From NCBI GenBank assembly GCA_963995525.1, contig OZ023209.1, positions 12,779,841 to 12,843,840 of the forward strand: 64,000 nt of DNA, in the 5' to 3' direction. The notes under the pieces are model-generated. The model worked only from the letters and a program-made list of their open reading frames with translations. It was not told the DNA's origin and searched no databases. This stretch comes from Escarpia spicata (taxonomy: Eukaryota; Annelida; Polychaeta; Sabellida; Siboglinidae). The translations under genes were made by a program, and so were the position numbers. Shown here one piece after another: positions 13,111 through 27,500 of the stretch (position 1 is its first letter; every line of letters starts with the position of its first letter).

Positions 13111-14335
13111 GATCATACAGGTGTTTTGTTAATGGACCTATCCATCACTTGTCCTATTGCTTAGCAATAAGGTCTGTCAAACCATAAAAATTAGATGATA
13201 CACATGGGGAGTCATTTCATTGTTTTCTGTTGAAATTCTTGCCTCAAATTATTTTCTTTATAACAAAAACAAGGGATAGTTACGAGAAATATACTGGTTT
13301 GTAGCAGCAAAAATAGATAAGTGAAAAATGTACAACTCCAAATCCATCAAAAAAACATTAAACTCAAAGGTCCGTAGTACCCTCACAGCTTGTCCGACCT
13401 CAATGATCTTGGTAGAGTATGAGCTTTCACTTTCTGTTATCCTAGCATCTATCTACCTTTCCCGGAAATAATCCATTGAACCCTATAAAAGGACCTACAA
13501 TCGTGCCGTTTTCGGTGTTTTGTTTCTAATGATGTTGATGGCGGGTACTCAGTATACAAATGTTCCGATTTCGGCACTGCATCTCATTTTCGTAGGATTC
13601 AGATGTGTGTACTTCACAAGTTCTTAATTTCATATGATAAGCTCCACCCACTTTTAAACGGTGGAGAAACCGATGTGCTTCGACGGCGGCGTTCTCTGTA
13701 TCGGCGTGATGTCACAACGTATGCCAACCAATGGTGGCTGAAGGTCAAACTTGTTTGCACTGGTTTGTTTATATACGTGATTGTGACATCACGCCGACTT
13801 TGAGAGTGTAAATTTTGCCGCCGTTTAGAAGTGGGTGGAACTCTAGAAATCAGAAAGTAGCTCCTCAGTCGGTAGATGTGTTACCTATGTCAACAAACCA
13901 ACGTCGTTCGCCAGTGTCTAAGACACCATAAACGGCACGGTTGTTAGTTGTATGTCCTTTTATAGGTTATATGATCATCAGGAAACCATTTACATGTTAG
14001 AATAGCAGAAAGGGTAAGCTTTCAAATGATATCAAGACAGTTGGGATTGGACAAGCCGTAAGGGTGCTAGTAACTGCTAAATTGAGTGTTTTGGACATGT
14101 TTGGAGTTGTACATTTTTCGCTTGGTTATCTGTTTTTAGTAGCAGAGGTAATGTACATATATATATTACTTAAATATTGTTGGCAAGGCAAAGCTAGACA
14201 GAGGTCATGCACATCATTGTGATTATGACATAGGCCAATGGCGATGTGATGGATAGGTCAACCAAGTGTTATATATCTCCGTATTTTGTATAATAATGTG
14301 CTGGTTAGCATGAATAAAGGCCAATACTGTTTAAT
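13111..14335 (+). other. Probable 3'UTR of MBLAC2-like gene with poly(A) signal
   Basis: No coding frame follows the stop. AATAAA lies at 14313-14318. Most of the interval is occupied by the long inverted repeat described separately, so the mature mRNA may fold into an extended hairpin. No strong earlier poly(A) signal was noticed, but an alternative end cannot be excluded. Confidence 0.55.
13296..14150. repeat. Imperfect palindrome (foldback element), about 850 bp
   Basis: Left-arm landmarks reappear reverse-complemented in opposite order on the right. AAAAATGTACAACTCC near 13325 pairs with GGAGTTGTACATTTTT near 14103. The AGCTTGTCC block near 13387 pairs with the GGACAAGCC block near 14049. 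CTATAAAAGGAC near 13481 pairs with GTCCTTTTATAG near 13950. CCACCCACTT near 13645 pairs with AAGTGGGTGG near 13830. CGGCGTGATGTCACAA near 13702 pairs with TTGTGACATCACGCCG near 13782. Arms are about 390-420 bp with small gaps; the loop is roughly 60-70 bases. No transposase is encoded. It resembles a large foldback or MITE insertion. Confidence 0.85.
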
Positions 14336-15590
14336 TTCATTTGTTTAATTCCTTTTCAATTAAAATTAATTCAGTTCAACTTAGTCAAAATGTCATAAGC
14401 TACTCCTGAATTGTCAACTCACAGATCGCACTTCACCAAGTTGCTGTTAACAAATTACAAATATCAATGTTTCAGTTAACCAATCAAAATTATTGTATCT
14501 TCCCTTTAACTGTCCAATGTGTACTTGAACTAGGCCAAGAAAAAGATACAGATTTGTAAAGGTGTGTCACAAGTGCAATTTGAAAACCACTAAATTCTGT
14601 ATTAAAAGTATACTTTGTGTGCTGGTGAAAGTACACCTAATGTGTGAACCAGATTTTAACCAACATTAACAGTCACCTTATTTGCACATCTTTGTTCATC
14701 TCGTGTAAATAAAGACACTGAAAATGTAAAAACAAATCAATAACAATAATAAGACTTAGATATTTCTTCATAGTTGACAAACATGACACAGTTTAAGAGA
14801 ACAATTACATGTTTTGCATATATATATTATTTATATTATGCACCATAAACATTTTCCATGCAACATTTACGCATACCCGGTATAAGCTTTTTGAAATATC
14901 ACCACATTTGCACAACAGAACGCCAAACAGTCAGCTTACAAAGTCTGTGATCTATACAAACATAGACATCAAACTGTAATTTCACCTGTCCTTAAAAACT
15001 GAAGTGACTAAATTGTTCCCAAGTGACGCAGAAATGTACAACGTGCAATATAGACACGTAACGAAGCACACCGTCTGTCGTCTTACATCGCCATGTACAA
15101 TGTATTAACCTACATTCTCCACAGATTCTGACTAATGTCTGTGTTAAAGTTACTGTAAGGCAATTTCATTGGCTGATCCATTGGCTGATCCAAATTGGGT
15201 ATTTTTAATACATTAGTTACAGTGGTAACACATTTTTATTTATATATATTATTGAAATAGTGTTTTATTATAACTAATATTATTAATTACAGTTGTATAA
15301 AATACTAATAATATAGGGCCGTAAAACAGTCATCATTCAAACTAAAAAACATGACATTATTCAGCATTTACAGAGGACCAGTTCTTTTTGTTTATGTATT
15401 TATAAATTCCCATTTACACAATTTCTAACGATAAATATACTACAGGATGTACAGCAATGGCGATTAAGATGTGGAGTATAATATTGTTAATTTAGGCAAA
15501 ATTTGAGACTGATAACTTTACAGAATTAAGGCATATCAGATATACAAAATATCATGGATATACTCCAATGAAAATTGCCATACGTTAATT
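14336..15590. other. Convergent intergenic region and CCDC13 3'UTR
   Basis: Lies between the MBLAC2 poly(A) signal (+) and the CCDC13 stop codon (-). On the minus strand TTTATT words near 15233 and 15263 (AATAAA read on the minus strand) are candidate CCDC13 poly(A) signals, giving a 3'UTR of about 330-360 bases. Nothing else is seen. Confidence 0.45.
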
Positions 15591-18500
15591 TTAAGACATT
15601 CCCTGTTGCTTCTGTTTGTACTGTCGCAGACCTTGCAGGAACACTCTCTTTGTTTCTTCCATCATTTCACTGTACAGCTGCTTGTCTTCCTCCTTCGCCG
15701 CCAGGGTGCGCTGTAGTATTGCCTTCAGAGCCTCGTTCTCATCTTGCTGAATTTCCAAGCTGTCGATGGAAACTACCATACACTATCCATCCAGATCATC
15801 AAACTTTAAAACACACGATGTAGTACTGGTTTTCTCACCGACAACAATGTTAAAATTCAGAAAAGCAGTTCTACACTGTGTGCAAAAAACGATAAATTTT
15901 ATGATATTTAAACTGTGCACTGTCCTTTCTGTCTTGCCAATGACTTACAGTTATATCTTCATCAAATCCACTTGGTTTTTTTCTCAAGAAAATCAGCAAG
16001 AAAGATGTCCCCCATCATTTTTGCCACAACAAACAGAATTCTGTCTTTGTACACTGTGGACTAATCCATCATTGGTCAAAAGCACGCTGAAATGTAAATA
16101 TAATTACACCAAATGCAAGTCCCTTTTTCTGCTCAAAACGATTTGAAATTATCACCAAATCACTGGTATTTGATTTCTATACAATTAAGTGTGCTATGAA
16201 CTTGGAAGTAAAATCCCTGAGCATGTATGCTGACTGCTGAGATGTGCTGGCTTGAGAAATATCACCCATGTTGTATCTAATCTGATAGTTTAAGCATATC
16301 AGATTCGACACGATATACCAATCAGCTGGGAGCTTGCATTAACTGCCATGGGGGTTGTTCAATGTGGCAAATTAGACTCAAGTTAAAATGAAGAAATTCT
16401 GATACAAAAAGGGTCATAGAAGTATTTACCCTGGACTGATTCCATGTGTGGTTGTCTTGTATTTAACTGTTACTTTTCAAGCAGCATTGTTCATCTGTCC
16501 CGTGGGGAATGTAAACATGTTACTTACCTTACTTGAAGTTCATCCAAATTCATCATTGAATCACCGCCAAACTCAAGTGAATCGCGGAGACTGGCGCTGG
16601 CTTTGGATGTGTTATTTCGGCCTTTCTGCCCTGCAATGGAATTAAATATATCTTAGCAATATATTACTTGGTAGAGTGGGGAACTGTGTTTAAATGGATC
16701 TTAGGTTGATATTTTTAAAACTTCCATACTGACGTGCTACTAAAAACAGATTAAAATGCATCTGTTCATGTACCAATTACAAGACAACGTTTCATGCCCA
16801 CTCAGTCTGTCAGTGCTTAGACTCTCTAATCTAAGAAAAAAAGTTCACTGTTAAAGGGGCACTGTATAGATTGCACTATTCCATGGCAGAAGTATTTTGT
16901 CAGCCGATGCTTGGCATCTGCGGCTATTTATAGAACAGTCTGGTGCAGACAATATTTTTGCCGTTGTTAGTTCTCAGGAATACAAAACAAGCTAGTGATT
17001 GTGTTGTTGATAAGGATTTATTTATTTAGTGTTGTTAGTTTGCAACAGTATATGTCATAAATAAATCCTTATCAACAACACAATCACTAGACTCAGCGCA
17101 TGATTGTCTTGTGTTCCTGAGAACTAACGATGGCAAACAAATCGCCAAGCGTCAGCCGACAAAATACTTCTGCCGTAGAATAGCGATCTATACAAGGCTC
17201 CTTGAAACTTAGACCACATGGTGTTGACCTCATGACTTTCACCTTGACCTTCACTCGATACTAATAATAGTAATAATAAGCCAACTTGTTGAGCAATGTA
17301 GTAATGTAGACAAAAGTTCATTCAGAGGCGCAAAAAATACATTAATGCTTAAACTAATTAATTAAATAAATGACAATAAAATGCTAAAACTTACCTGAAT
17401 GCGCCTGATCGATGCGAGCTTTACCGATCTGTTTCTCGAGAAGTGCGTTCTTCCGCCGCTGTGAAATCAACTCTGCCTGAGCATCTGTCACCTGACCTTG
17501 GGCAGCTTCCAGTCTATTAAGCACACGGTACCCTTTATTTACACTGACTGCAGCTGTCTGCTACACGTCAACACATCAACACATTTCATCATTAGAAATG
17601 CCAAATTCAAACTTGTAGTGAATATTCTTATTCCTAAGAGATACTGGGTACTCGGTAGTTACAGAATTTCTCTGATATTAGGGATCATTTCGGAACGTCT
17701 ATGTCCAATATCGGACGAAATTACTTTCATCTGGGGTGAGTCCCCCACCCCCGTCCTCGGACGAAAGTTTATAAACATTGATATGATGATATCAATATAC
17801 CGGGTACGTGTATTAATTGCACTGGTCTGAAGCAGAAAATATTGATGTCCGACGCCAGACAACATTGCTTTTAAATCCCCCTACCCAAACAAAAGTAATT
17901 TTGTCTGATATTTTAAGAAAAACTTATCTTCATCAATACCTTAAATTTTTAATCACCATAATAATAATATTTTTATATTGCACTGAGAAAATTGAGAACA
18001 GGTTGTGCACTGTAGTACCCATACACAGATACCAACCAATAAAATAACATAATTTTTAGGATATAATTCCGAGATTTGCCTATCTAACGCACCCCCAGTC
18101 ACACCAATGGCTCATAACACAAACACTTTCTGCTGCTTTTTATTTTAAATAATTAATCTTGACACATCTCCCATGTCATTATGAATAGCTCATTTTACAA
18201 GCTCCTTGCTGACAGATCCACCATGTCACTGGTTACCTAGCAAACAGGTCTGTCAGGCTTATAAAATGGCCACCACACATGTGAAACTGTTGGAAATTCT
18301 GTCATATTTTCCTTTTAAATTGTGGGCCCACAATTTTTTTTTTGCGACATAAACAAAGTTGTTTAAACGAGAAGTGTATACAAGACTGATCTGGCAGATG
18401 TGATTCTACATTTCACAAAACTGAGGAAACACCAAATTACATTAACAGGGGTGAAGATATTGATTTTCTTTTTTTACATTTTCATAAACAATTTACTAGC

Positions 18501-21500
18501 AGTTTTAATAACACCATTTTGAGTGGTTATCTCAACACTTTAGACTGTAAAGTATATTTCACAAAACTGAGGAAACACCAAATTAACAGTGGTGGAGTGG
18601 TTATCTTAAAACATGTTTGGGATTGAACAGGATGTGTTATAGAAATGTAAATGGACATATAAATACCTAAATTCGATGTTGTCTGTCTCAAAACACATTC
18701 TTTGGGTGGGTCAGTTCAAAGACTCATAACTTTGCAACAGGTTTGCTTACACATAAGAAACTGATATCATTGTAATGTTACCTTTTACCACAATGTTCAT
18801 AACTCTATGTAATGCCAAAATGTGCCTCAAACGTTTCAGTACCATGGAGCCGATTCTGCTGATCAGCAGTTTTGCCAGGAAGCACATTGCAGCTGATTGC
18901 ACCGATTTCGTCATGTCTATTGACATTGGCTGATGACCCTGACACCATTACAACTTGACCAATAAGATTAATCATTACAAAAGGAAGGTGTTTCCCTGCT
19001 GATTTTACAAATACGCTTAGAAATGCATGAGTTTGATGGCAACAAGATACTAGAAGTCATAAAAAACATTTTTTTTAGGTTTAATATACAAAATGTGTTG
19101 GATGACAGTCTAAGCACATATAGTAGTTAAAGTTATGTTTTTTAACTAACTAGAAAATTGTCTGCCCTTTCAAGAAATGTGTAGTTTAATTGATGAAATT
19201 TCAACACTAAGTGCATAAAAATACAACTTTAGAATGATGTACACCTCTCAAAAAATGGCTTGGCACTTCTTGTACACCAGTGCAATTTTGGCTGGCACTG
19301 AAACCACTTAAAGTCTGAACTATTGCGACCCATCACATTTGTGAAATCACCTGGATTGAAGCAGGTGCACCAACTCTGTGAGTTTGTCCCTCTCTACCTG
19401 GGACGCCTGGCACAGCAGCTTGTACTCCTGACACTGGATGTGTAGCTCTTCCATTGGCTCAAGCACGCTGAAGTCAACCAATCAGTGGCTTTGTTACATC
19501 AACCAATAGGGCACTATCTTAAATCAAGCAATCTGAGCTTGCTTTCCAAGGATTTAGGCGCAACAGAAGTTATCTTATTATCTTACACTGCACATGACAA
19601 GTTTACCATCAAAACAAAAAAACATGACAAGAAGACAGAGAATCTATTGACATAGCTGTACAGATGATTAACAAACATTATGTAAATTTGAACAGTTTTT
19701 TTGCAATGTTGCATATTTTTTCTATGACTGTTGCAAGTTACATAAAATGTTCCTAAGTCATCAGTAAATGGTATACATGTTAATTGCTAGGGACAATCAC
19801 AGAAAACATTCATAACATTGTGAACAATGTTTCGTATGAACCCTAAAACCGGTAAAAATCCATAATTATATTAACCTATGGGGAATTTCTAAAAAGGCTT
19901 TAATTTTCTTCCAAGGGTTTGTAGATGAATCCCTGAAAATTTGATGCCCAAGATACACAACGTCTAGGAGTACATATAAACACACACACACGCACACGCA
20001 CACGCACAGACACATACACGCGCACACAGACACACACGCATATACACACATACACAAACACACACATACACATAGACACATACGCACACACACATGATAG
20101 CCCAATTAATTAGTTAGATGTTCATATATAACATTTAACTTGCAGTAGGTACAAGCAAATTCAACAGAAATCATGTATCAACCAGGATTGAAACGTTTAG
20201 CCACAACATGTCCTTATACTTAGCTATGCCACACCTGCCAGTGCCTGGCCTTGACCCTGCCATGGATGACCCAGATCTGGACTGTTGCCGTGACGACAGT
20301 TGCCTTGCCGATGGAGGGCCGGAGTGAGCGTCAACAGAGTTCTGTCGCGACATCGTTGTAGATTCTCTGCATAAAAACAACAACATACGTATTCAAAACA
20401 TTCATAATAATCAACTTTATTTAGACACCATCAAATCCACGACTAATGCCCCGTTCACGGGTGTTTACAAAATCGGCAAACATCTATATACGAAACATAA
20501 AATCACATAATTCTAAGATAAATTAGAAAGTTATAATGTATACACAGATTCAGTATTAGTTTGCAATTGCTGCCTTTGGTTGCTGCTCTATGGATGGGTG
20601 TATGGAAGTTAACATTAATAAACAATTTAGTATAAATTTTGAAAGTATATGAAGGTTTTCAGGGAAAAATGCAGTATATCAATTTTCTTGGTTCTGAGAA
20701 AAAGGCACTTTTGTGTTTCATCCTCAAAGTCTAAATAAAATGTATAAATGAAGTTGGCATATTTTAAGAAAACAAAAACATAGAGAATGGTAGCAAAGTC
20801 AAAAATAGTTGTTGCAGAATTGTTACGCAAAATGTGATATTAAATGATTTTGTTACCAAAACACATTATATTCATACAACGCCTGCTGTCACTCCGCGTA
20901 GCTGCACACACGGTAAAGCTATGCTCATTGGCTAAAAATGGATATATCGTGTTTTGATATAAAAAGACAGATGGTGCTTATTACATTTTGAAAATTTTGT
21001 GTGTGCACATCATTTAATGGAGACTACCTAATCACGTTTTTCTACAAATTAGATAGCATCCTAGCTAAACACGTGTTTAAACAAATGTTTCGTCCCTGTT
21101 TGGGCAAAATTTCAAAAATGGCATTTCTCGGGTTACACCCTGAAGCCCCACATTTCCAAAACAAAGCAAGTGAAACCTGGAGAGGGGAGGAGGAGGCGAT
21201 GTCCATGCGGCACTTGGTGCCTGGGCAGTCATCGTCTCTTGTCTACTGTCACATCCGCGAGTAACTGGTGGACCCCACTCAAATGTCACTGGGGTTTGCT
21301 GCATCCCCTATAAACAAGTATTGACACAAGGCTAACGATAAATTAGTAAAATTAATATCGCACAATTCCATACTGGTAATTGTGAAAATGTGTGGTGAAA
21401 ACGTTTGTTCCTTGGTTCTATTCATAATGTTGATTTTCAACACGTTACAAAACATCTATGCACAGTTTAAGCTCAATATAGAATTGTAGGGTACGGTAGT

Positions 21501-24500
21501 GTAGTGATTATAATATTAGACTCTCAATTGTAGGGTACGGTAGTGTAGTGATTACAATATTAGACTCTCAATTGTAGGGTACGGTAGTGTAGTGATTACA
21601 ATATTAGACTCTCAATTGTAGGGTACGGTAGTGTAGTGATTACAATATTAGACTCTCAATTGTAGGGTACGGTAGTGTAGTGATTACAATATTAGACTCT
21701 CAATTGTAGGGTACGGTAGTGTAGTGATTACAATATTAGACTCTCAATTGTAGGGTACGGTAGTGTAGTGATTACAATATTAGACTCTCAATTGTAGGGT
21801 ACGGTAGTGTAGTGATTACAATATTAGACTCTCAATTGTAGGGTATGGTAGTGTAGTGATTACAATATTAGACTCTCAATTGTAGGGTACGGTAGTGTAG
21901 TGATTATAATATTAGACTCTCAATTGTAGGGTACGGTAGTGTAGAGATTATAATATTAGACTCTCAATTGTAGGGTACGGTATTGTAGTGATTACAATAT
22001 TAGACTCTCAATTGTAGGGTACGGTAGTGTAGTGATTATAATATTGGACTCTCAATTGTAGGGTACGGTAGTGTAGTGATTGCAATATTAGACTCTCAAT
22101 TGTAGGGTACGGTAGTGTAGAGATTATAATATTGGACTATCAATCGAGAGAAACCAGTTTAAAATCCTCTTTAATTGCCATTTCAAAGCTTAAGCAATTT
22201 CTTCCACTCAAAGTTGCCTTAGTTTACCATGTTGTATAAATGAGTACCTGGTCTTTAACAGTTGTTGACATATGTAAACAACTAACTTTGTGCAGTATTT
22301 GCAACATGGCTGAGTGCTTTCCATAGAAGTCAAGATATATTTCAAATGAACAGATCTGATGGGGTGAAATGCAAAGCACTTTGGGTTATGCACTATGTAA
22401 TAACGAATCATTATTTATGCCAATTTATACTTTAAACTATAACATTATTTAACTAGTCTTCACTGTCATACAAAAAACAAACAAAAGAATCAAATATCAA
22501 CTATCCTACCGAGTTCTGCATTTGTTGAAGTTGCTCCTGCAATGTCCTAATCTTGACCTCTTTCTCATCGACGATCCTCTGCAGCTGTTCGATGATGTTA
22601 TTTTCCTGCTGTGATCGCTGCGACAGCTGCATCAGTGCCTGCTGGCGGTTGTTTTCTGCCTGACGTTGGTTTGTCGAAGTTTCGTCGAGCATTGACTTCA
22701 GCTTGCTCTGTTGTTTCTGTTGAACAATCAAAGTCAACTGAACAGTTTGCTACAACTGGTGGATCCAGCATGTGACCTTAGCAACCTTGCCTGTCAACCA
22801 TGCCTTGGTGAACAGTGGGTGGGTGGCTCCTACTTTTTACTCTTATTAGGAGTGTCCCATATCCAAGTTTTATATTGAATATGACACCCTATTTAAATTT
22901 CACATTGTTGTTGTTATACCATAATGTACATTATTATTATACAATATTGTACAATTGAATAAATAAACAATTCTGTCTGTCTGTCTGTCAAGCTAACAAA
23001 ATGGCTGCCTCACACATGGATATGCAGCACATTCTGTTGTATAATTTGTTAAATTCTGGCCCCAAATGTTTATTTCTGTGACAAAAATGTAAGGGAATGT
23101 TGTTTAAGTGAGAATTATACGCAAGAGTGATCTGACATGTCATGCGGCCCTTGTAATGCATAGGTACATATAAAGATGTAAGCAATATTGGTAAGGCAAA
23201 ACTTGATGGAGATCATATGCATAATTGTGATGTCATTTCTGGATCAGTCAAATAGGTGGACAAAATGAATTAGTAATGGGCGACGAAGAAATATATCAGA
23301 ACATGTTCACGTAAAAGACATTCAGTAGGTGGCACAACCAACTGAAAAATATCCAATGTGCTTCCTTGAAAAAAGCTCCGCTTTTAAGTTCCATGTATGA
23401 TATCTCCCACAATGTTTGCCAACTTAGAAGGTCTGGGAACACATGAAACGTCTGACTCGTAACTCACAAATAACGCCTCGATGAGTTCATCGTCATGGCG
23501 ACCTTTCTCCAGGAGTGTCTCGATCTGTTGTTTCGTGGCCTTTGATTCCGTTTGCAGTACTTTGTTCCTGGATCATGCAAAGCAGTAGACATGTTTTCTG
23601 CTGAACGAGAGATACTTTTTTTCGAACTGGGTCATCATGGCCATAAAGAGAATGCACTATTTTAAGATTTCTTGGAACATACATATATTAAATGTCACAT
23701 ATTGTTGCAAAGGTTTCACAAGAATTCAGTAGGGACATTTTTTATTTCAATGAACCCTCACCTCCACAAATGCATGCTAAACTCTGACATGAATACAAGC
23801 ATGTGCCCGGTGCTGTATAAAATGTGTATGTACCCTTTAATAAAAATTATCTTAATCTATGTTGACGGAAAGCCAAATAAACAAAATATAATTAAACAGA
23901 TCACAAAATTAACACTTCCAATCCAAACAGCTTGCAACATACCAACCAATTCGTCATGCTCTCCATCTGCTCAAAACCACCTGCAGATAAGCTGCGCTTT
24001 AATGACTCATGTGTTTCCATTTGCCAGACAATTGTGCGCTATATGTCATATTAAAGCTTATTATATTGGCTATACTCTAGGTGTATGTATACACTGCTTT
24101 ATATTGGCTATACTAGGTGTATGTATACACTGCTTTATATTGGCTATACACTAGGTGTACGTATACACTGCTTTATATTGGCTATACACTAGGTGTATGT
24201 ATACACTGTTTTATATTGGCTATACACTAGGTGTATGTATATACTGCTTTATATTGGCTATACACTAGGTGTATGTATACACTGCTTTATATTGGCTATA
24301 CACTAGGTGTATGTATACACTGCTTTATATTGGCTATACACTAGGTGTATGTATACACTGCTTTATATTGGCTATACACTAGGTGTATGTATACACTGCT
24401 TTATATTGGCTATACACTAGGTATATGTATACACTGCTTTATATTGGCTATACACTAGGTGTATGTATACACTGCTTTATATTGGCTATACACTAGGTGT

Positions 24501-27500
24501 ATGTATACACTGCTTTATATTGGCTACACACTAGGTGTATGTATACACTGCTTTATATTGGATATACACTAGGTGTATGTATACACTGCTTTATATTGAC
24601 TATACACTAGGTGTATGTATACACTGCTTTATATTGGCTATACTCTAGGTGTATGTATACACTGCTTTATATTGGCTATACACTAGGTGTATGTATACAC
24701 TGCTTTAAATTGGCTATACACTAGGTGTATGTCTACACTGCTTTATATTGGATATACACTAGGTGTATGTATACACTTCTTTATATTGGCTATACACTAG
24801 GTGTATGTATACACTGCTTTATATTGGCTATACATTAGATGTATGTATACACTGCTTTATATTGGCTATACACTAGGTGTATGTATACACTGCTTTATAT
24901 TGGCTATACACTAGGTGTATGTATACACTGCTTTATATTGGCTATACACTAGGTGTATGTATACACTGCTTTAAATTGGCTATACACTAGGTGTATGTAT
25001 ACACTGCTTTATATTGGCTATACACTAGGTGTATGTATACGCTGCTTTATATTGGCTATACACTAGGTGTATGTATACGCTGCTTTATATTGGCTATACA
25101 CTAGGTGTATGTATACGCTGCTTTATATTGGCTATACACTAGGTGTATGTATACGCTGCTTTATATTGGCTATACACTAGGTGTATGTATACGCTGCTTT
25201 AAATTGGCTATACACTAGGTGTATGTATACGCTGCTTTAAATTGGCTATACACTAGGTGTATGTATACGCTGCTTTATATTGGCTATACACTAGGTGTAT
25301 GTATACACTGTTTTATATTGGCTATACACTAGGTGTATGTATACACTGCTTTATATTGGCTATACACTAGGTGTATGTATACACTGCTTTATATTGGCTA
25401 TACACTAGGTGTATGTATACACTGCTTTATATTGGCTATACACTAGGTGTATGTATATACTGCTTTATATTGGATATACACTAGGTGTATGTATACACTG
25501 CTTTATATTGGCTATACACTAGGTGTATGTATACACTGCTTTAAATTGGCTATACACTAGGTGTATGTATACACTGCTTTATATTGGATATACACTAGGT
25601 GTATGTATACACTGCTTTATATTGGCTATACACTAGGTGTATGTATACACTGCTTTATATTGGATATACACTAGGTGTATGTATACACTGCTTTATATTG
25701 GCTATACACTAGGTGTATGTATACACTTCTTTATATTGGATATACACTAGGTGTATGTATACACTGCTTTATGTTGGCTATACACTAGGTGTATATATAT
25801 ACTGCTTTATATTGGCTATACACTAGGTGTATGTATACACTGCTTTATATTGGCTATACACTAAGTATGTATACACTGCTTTATATTGGATATACACTAG
25901 GTGTATGTATACACTGCTTTATATTGGATATACACTAGGTGTATGTATACACTGCTTTATATTGAATATACACTAGGTGTATGTATACACTGCTTTAAAT
26001 TGGCTATACACTAGGTGTATGTATACACTGCTTTATATTGGATATACACTAGGTGTATGTATACACTGCTTTATATTGGCTATACACTAGGTGTATGTAT
26101 ACACTGCTTTATATTGGATATACACTAGGTGTATGTATACACTGCTTTATATTGGCTATACACTAGGTGTATGTATACACTGCTTTATATTGGATATACA
26201 CTAGGTGTATGTATACACTGCTTTATGTTGGCTATACACTAGGTGTATGTATATACTGCTTTATATTGGCTATACACTAGGTGTATGTATACACTGCTTT
26301 ATGTTGGCTATACACTAGGTGTATGTATACACTGCTTTATATTGGCTATACACTAGGTGTATGTATACACTGCTTTATATTGGCTATACACTAGATGTAT
26401 GTATACACTGCTTTATATTGGCTATACACTAGGTGTATGTATATACTGCTTTATATTGGCTATACACTAGGTGTATGTATACACTGCTTTATATTGGCTA
26501 TACACTAGGTGTATGTATACACTGCTTTATATTGGCTATACACTAGGTGTATGTATACACTGCTTTATATTGGCTATACACTAGGTGTATGTATACACTG
26601 CTTTAAATTGGCTATACACTAGGTGTATGTATACACTGCTTTATATTGGCTATACACTAGGTGTATGTATATACTGCTTTATATTGGCTATACACTAGGT
26701 GTATGTATACACTGCTTTATATTGGCTATACACTAGGTGTATGTATACACTGCTTTATATTGGCTATACACTAGGTGTATGTATACACTGCTTTAAATTG
26801 GCTATACACTAGGTGTATGTATACACTGCTTTATATTGGCTATACACTAGGTGTATGTATACACTGCTTTATATTGGCTATACACTAGGTGTATGTATAC
26901 GCTGCTTTATATTGGCTATACACTAGGTGTATGTATACGCTGCTTTAAATTGGCTATACACTAGGTGTATGTATACGCTGCTTTAAATTGGCTATACACT
27001 AGGTGTATGTATACACTGCTTTATATTGGCTATACACTAGGTGTATGTATACACTGCTTTATATTGGCTATACACTAGGTGTATGTATACACTGCTTTAT
27101 ATTGGCTATACACTAGGTGTATGTATACACTGCTTTATATTGGCTATACACTAGGTGTATGTATACACTGCTTTATATTGGCTATACACTAGGTGTATGT
27201 ATACACTGCTTTATATTGGCTATACACTAGGTGTATGTATACACTGCTTTATATTGGCTATACACTAGGTGTATGTATACACTGCTTTATATTGGCTATA
27301 CACTAGGTGTATGTATACACTGCTTTATATTGGCTATACACTAGGTGTATGTATACACTGCTTTATGTTGGCTATACACTAGGTGTATGTATACACTGCT
27401 TTATATTGGCTATACACTAGGTGTATGTATACACTGCTTTATATTGGCTATACATTAGATGTATGTATACACTGCTTTATATTGGCTATACACTAGGTGT

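Noticed and set aside
22090..22175. Functional tRNA gene
   Set aside because: A-box and B-box are degenerate and the acceptor stem does not pair; better explained as a SINE-head relic.
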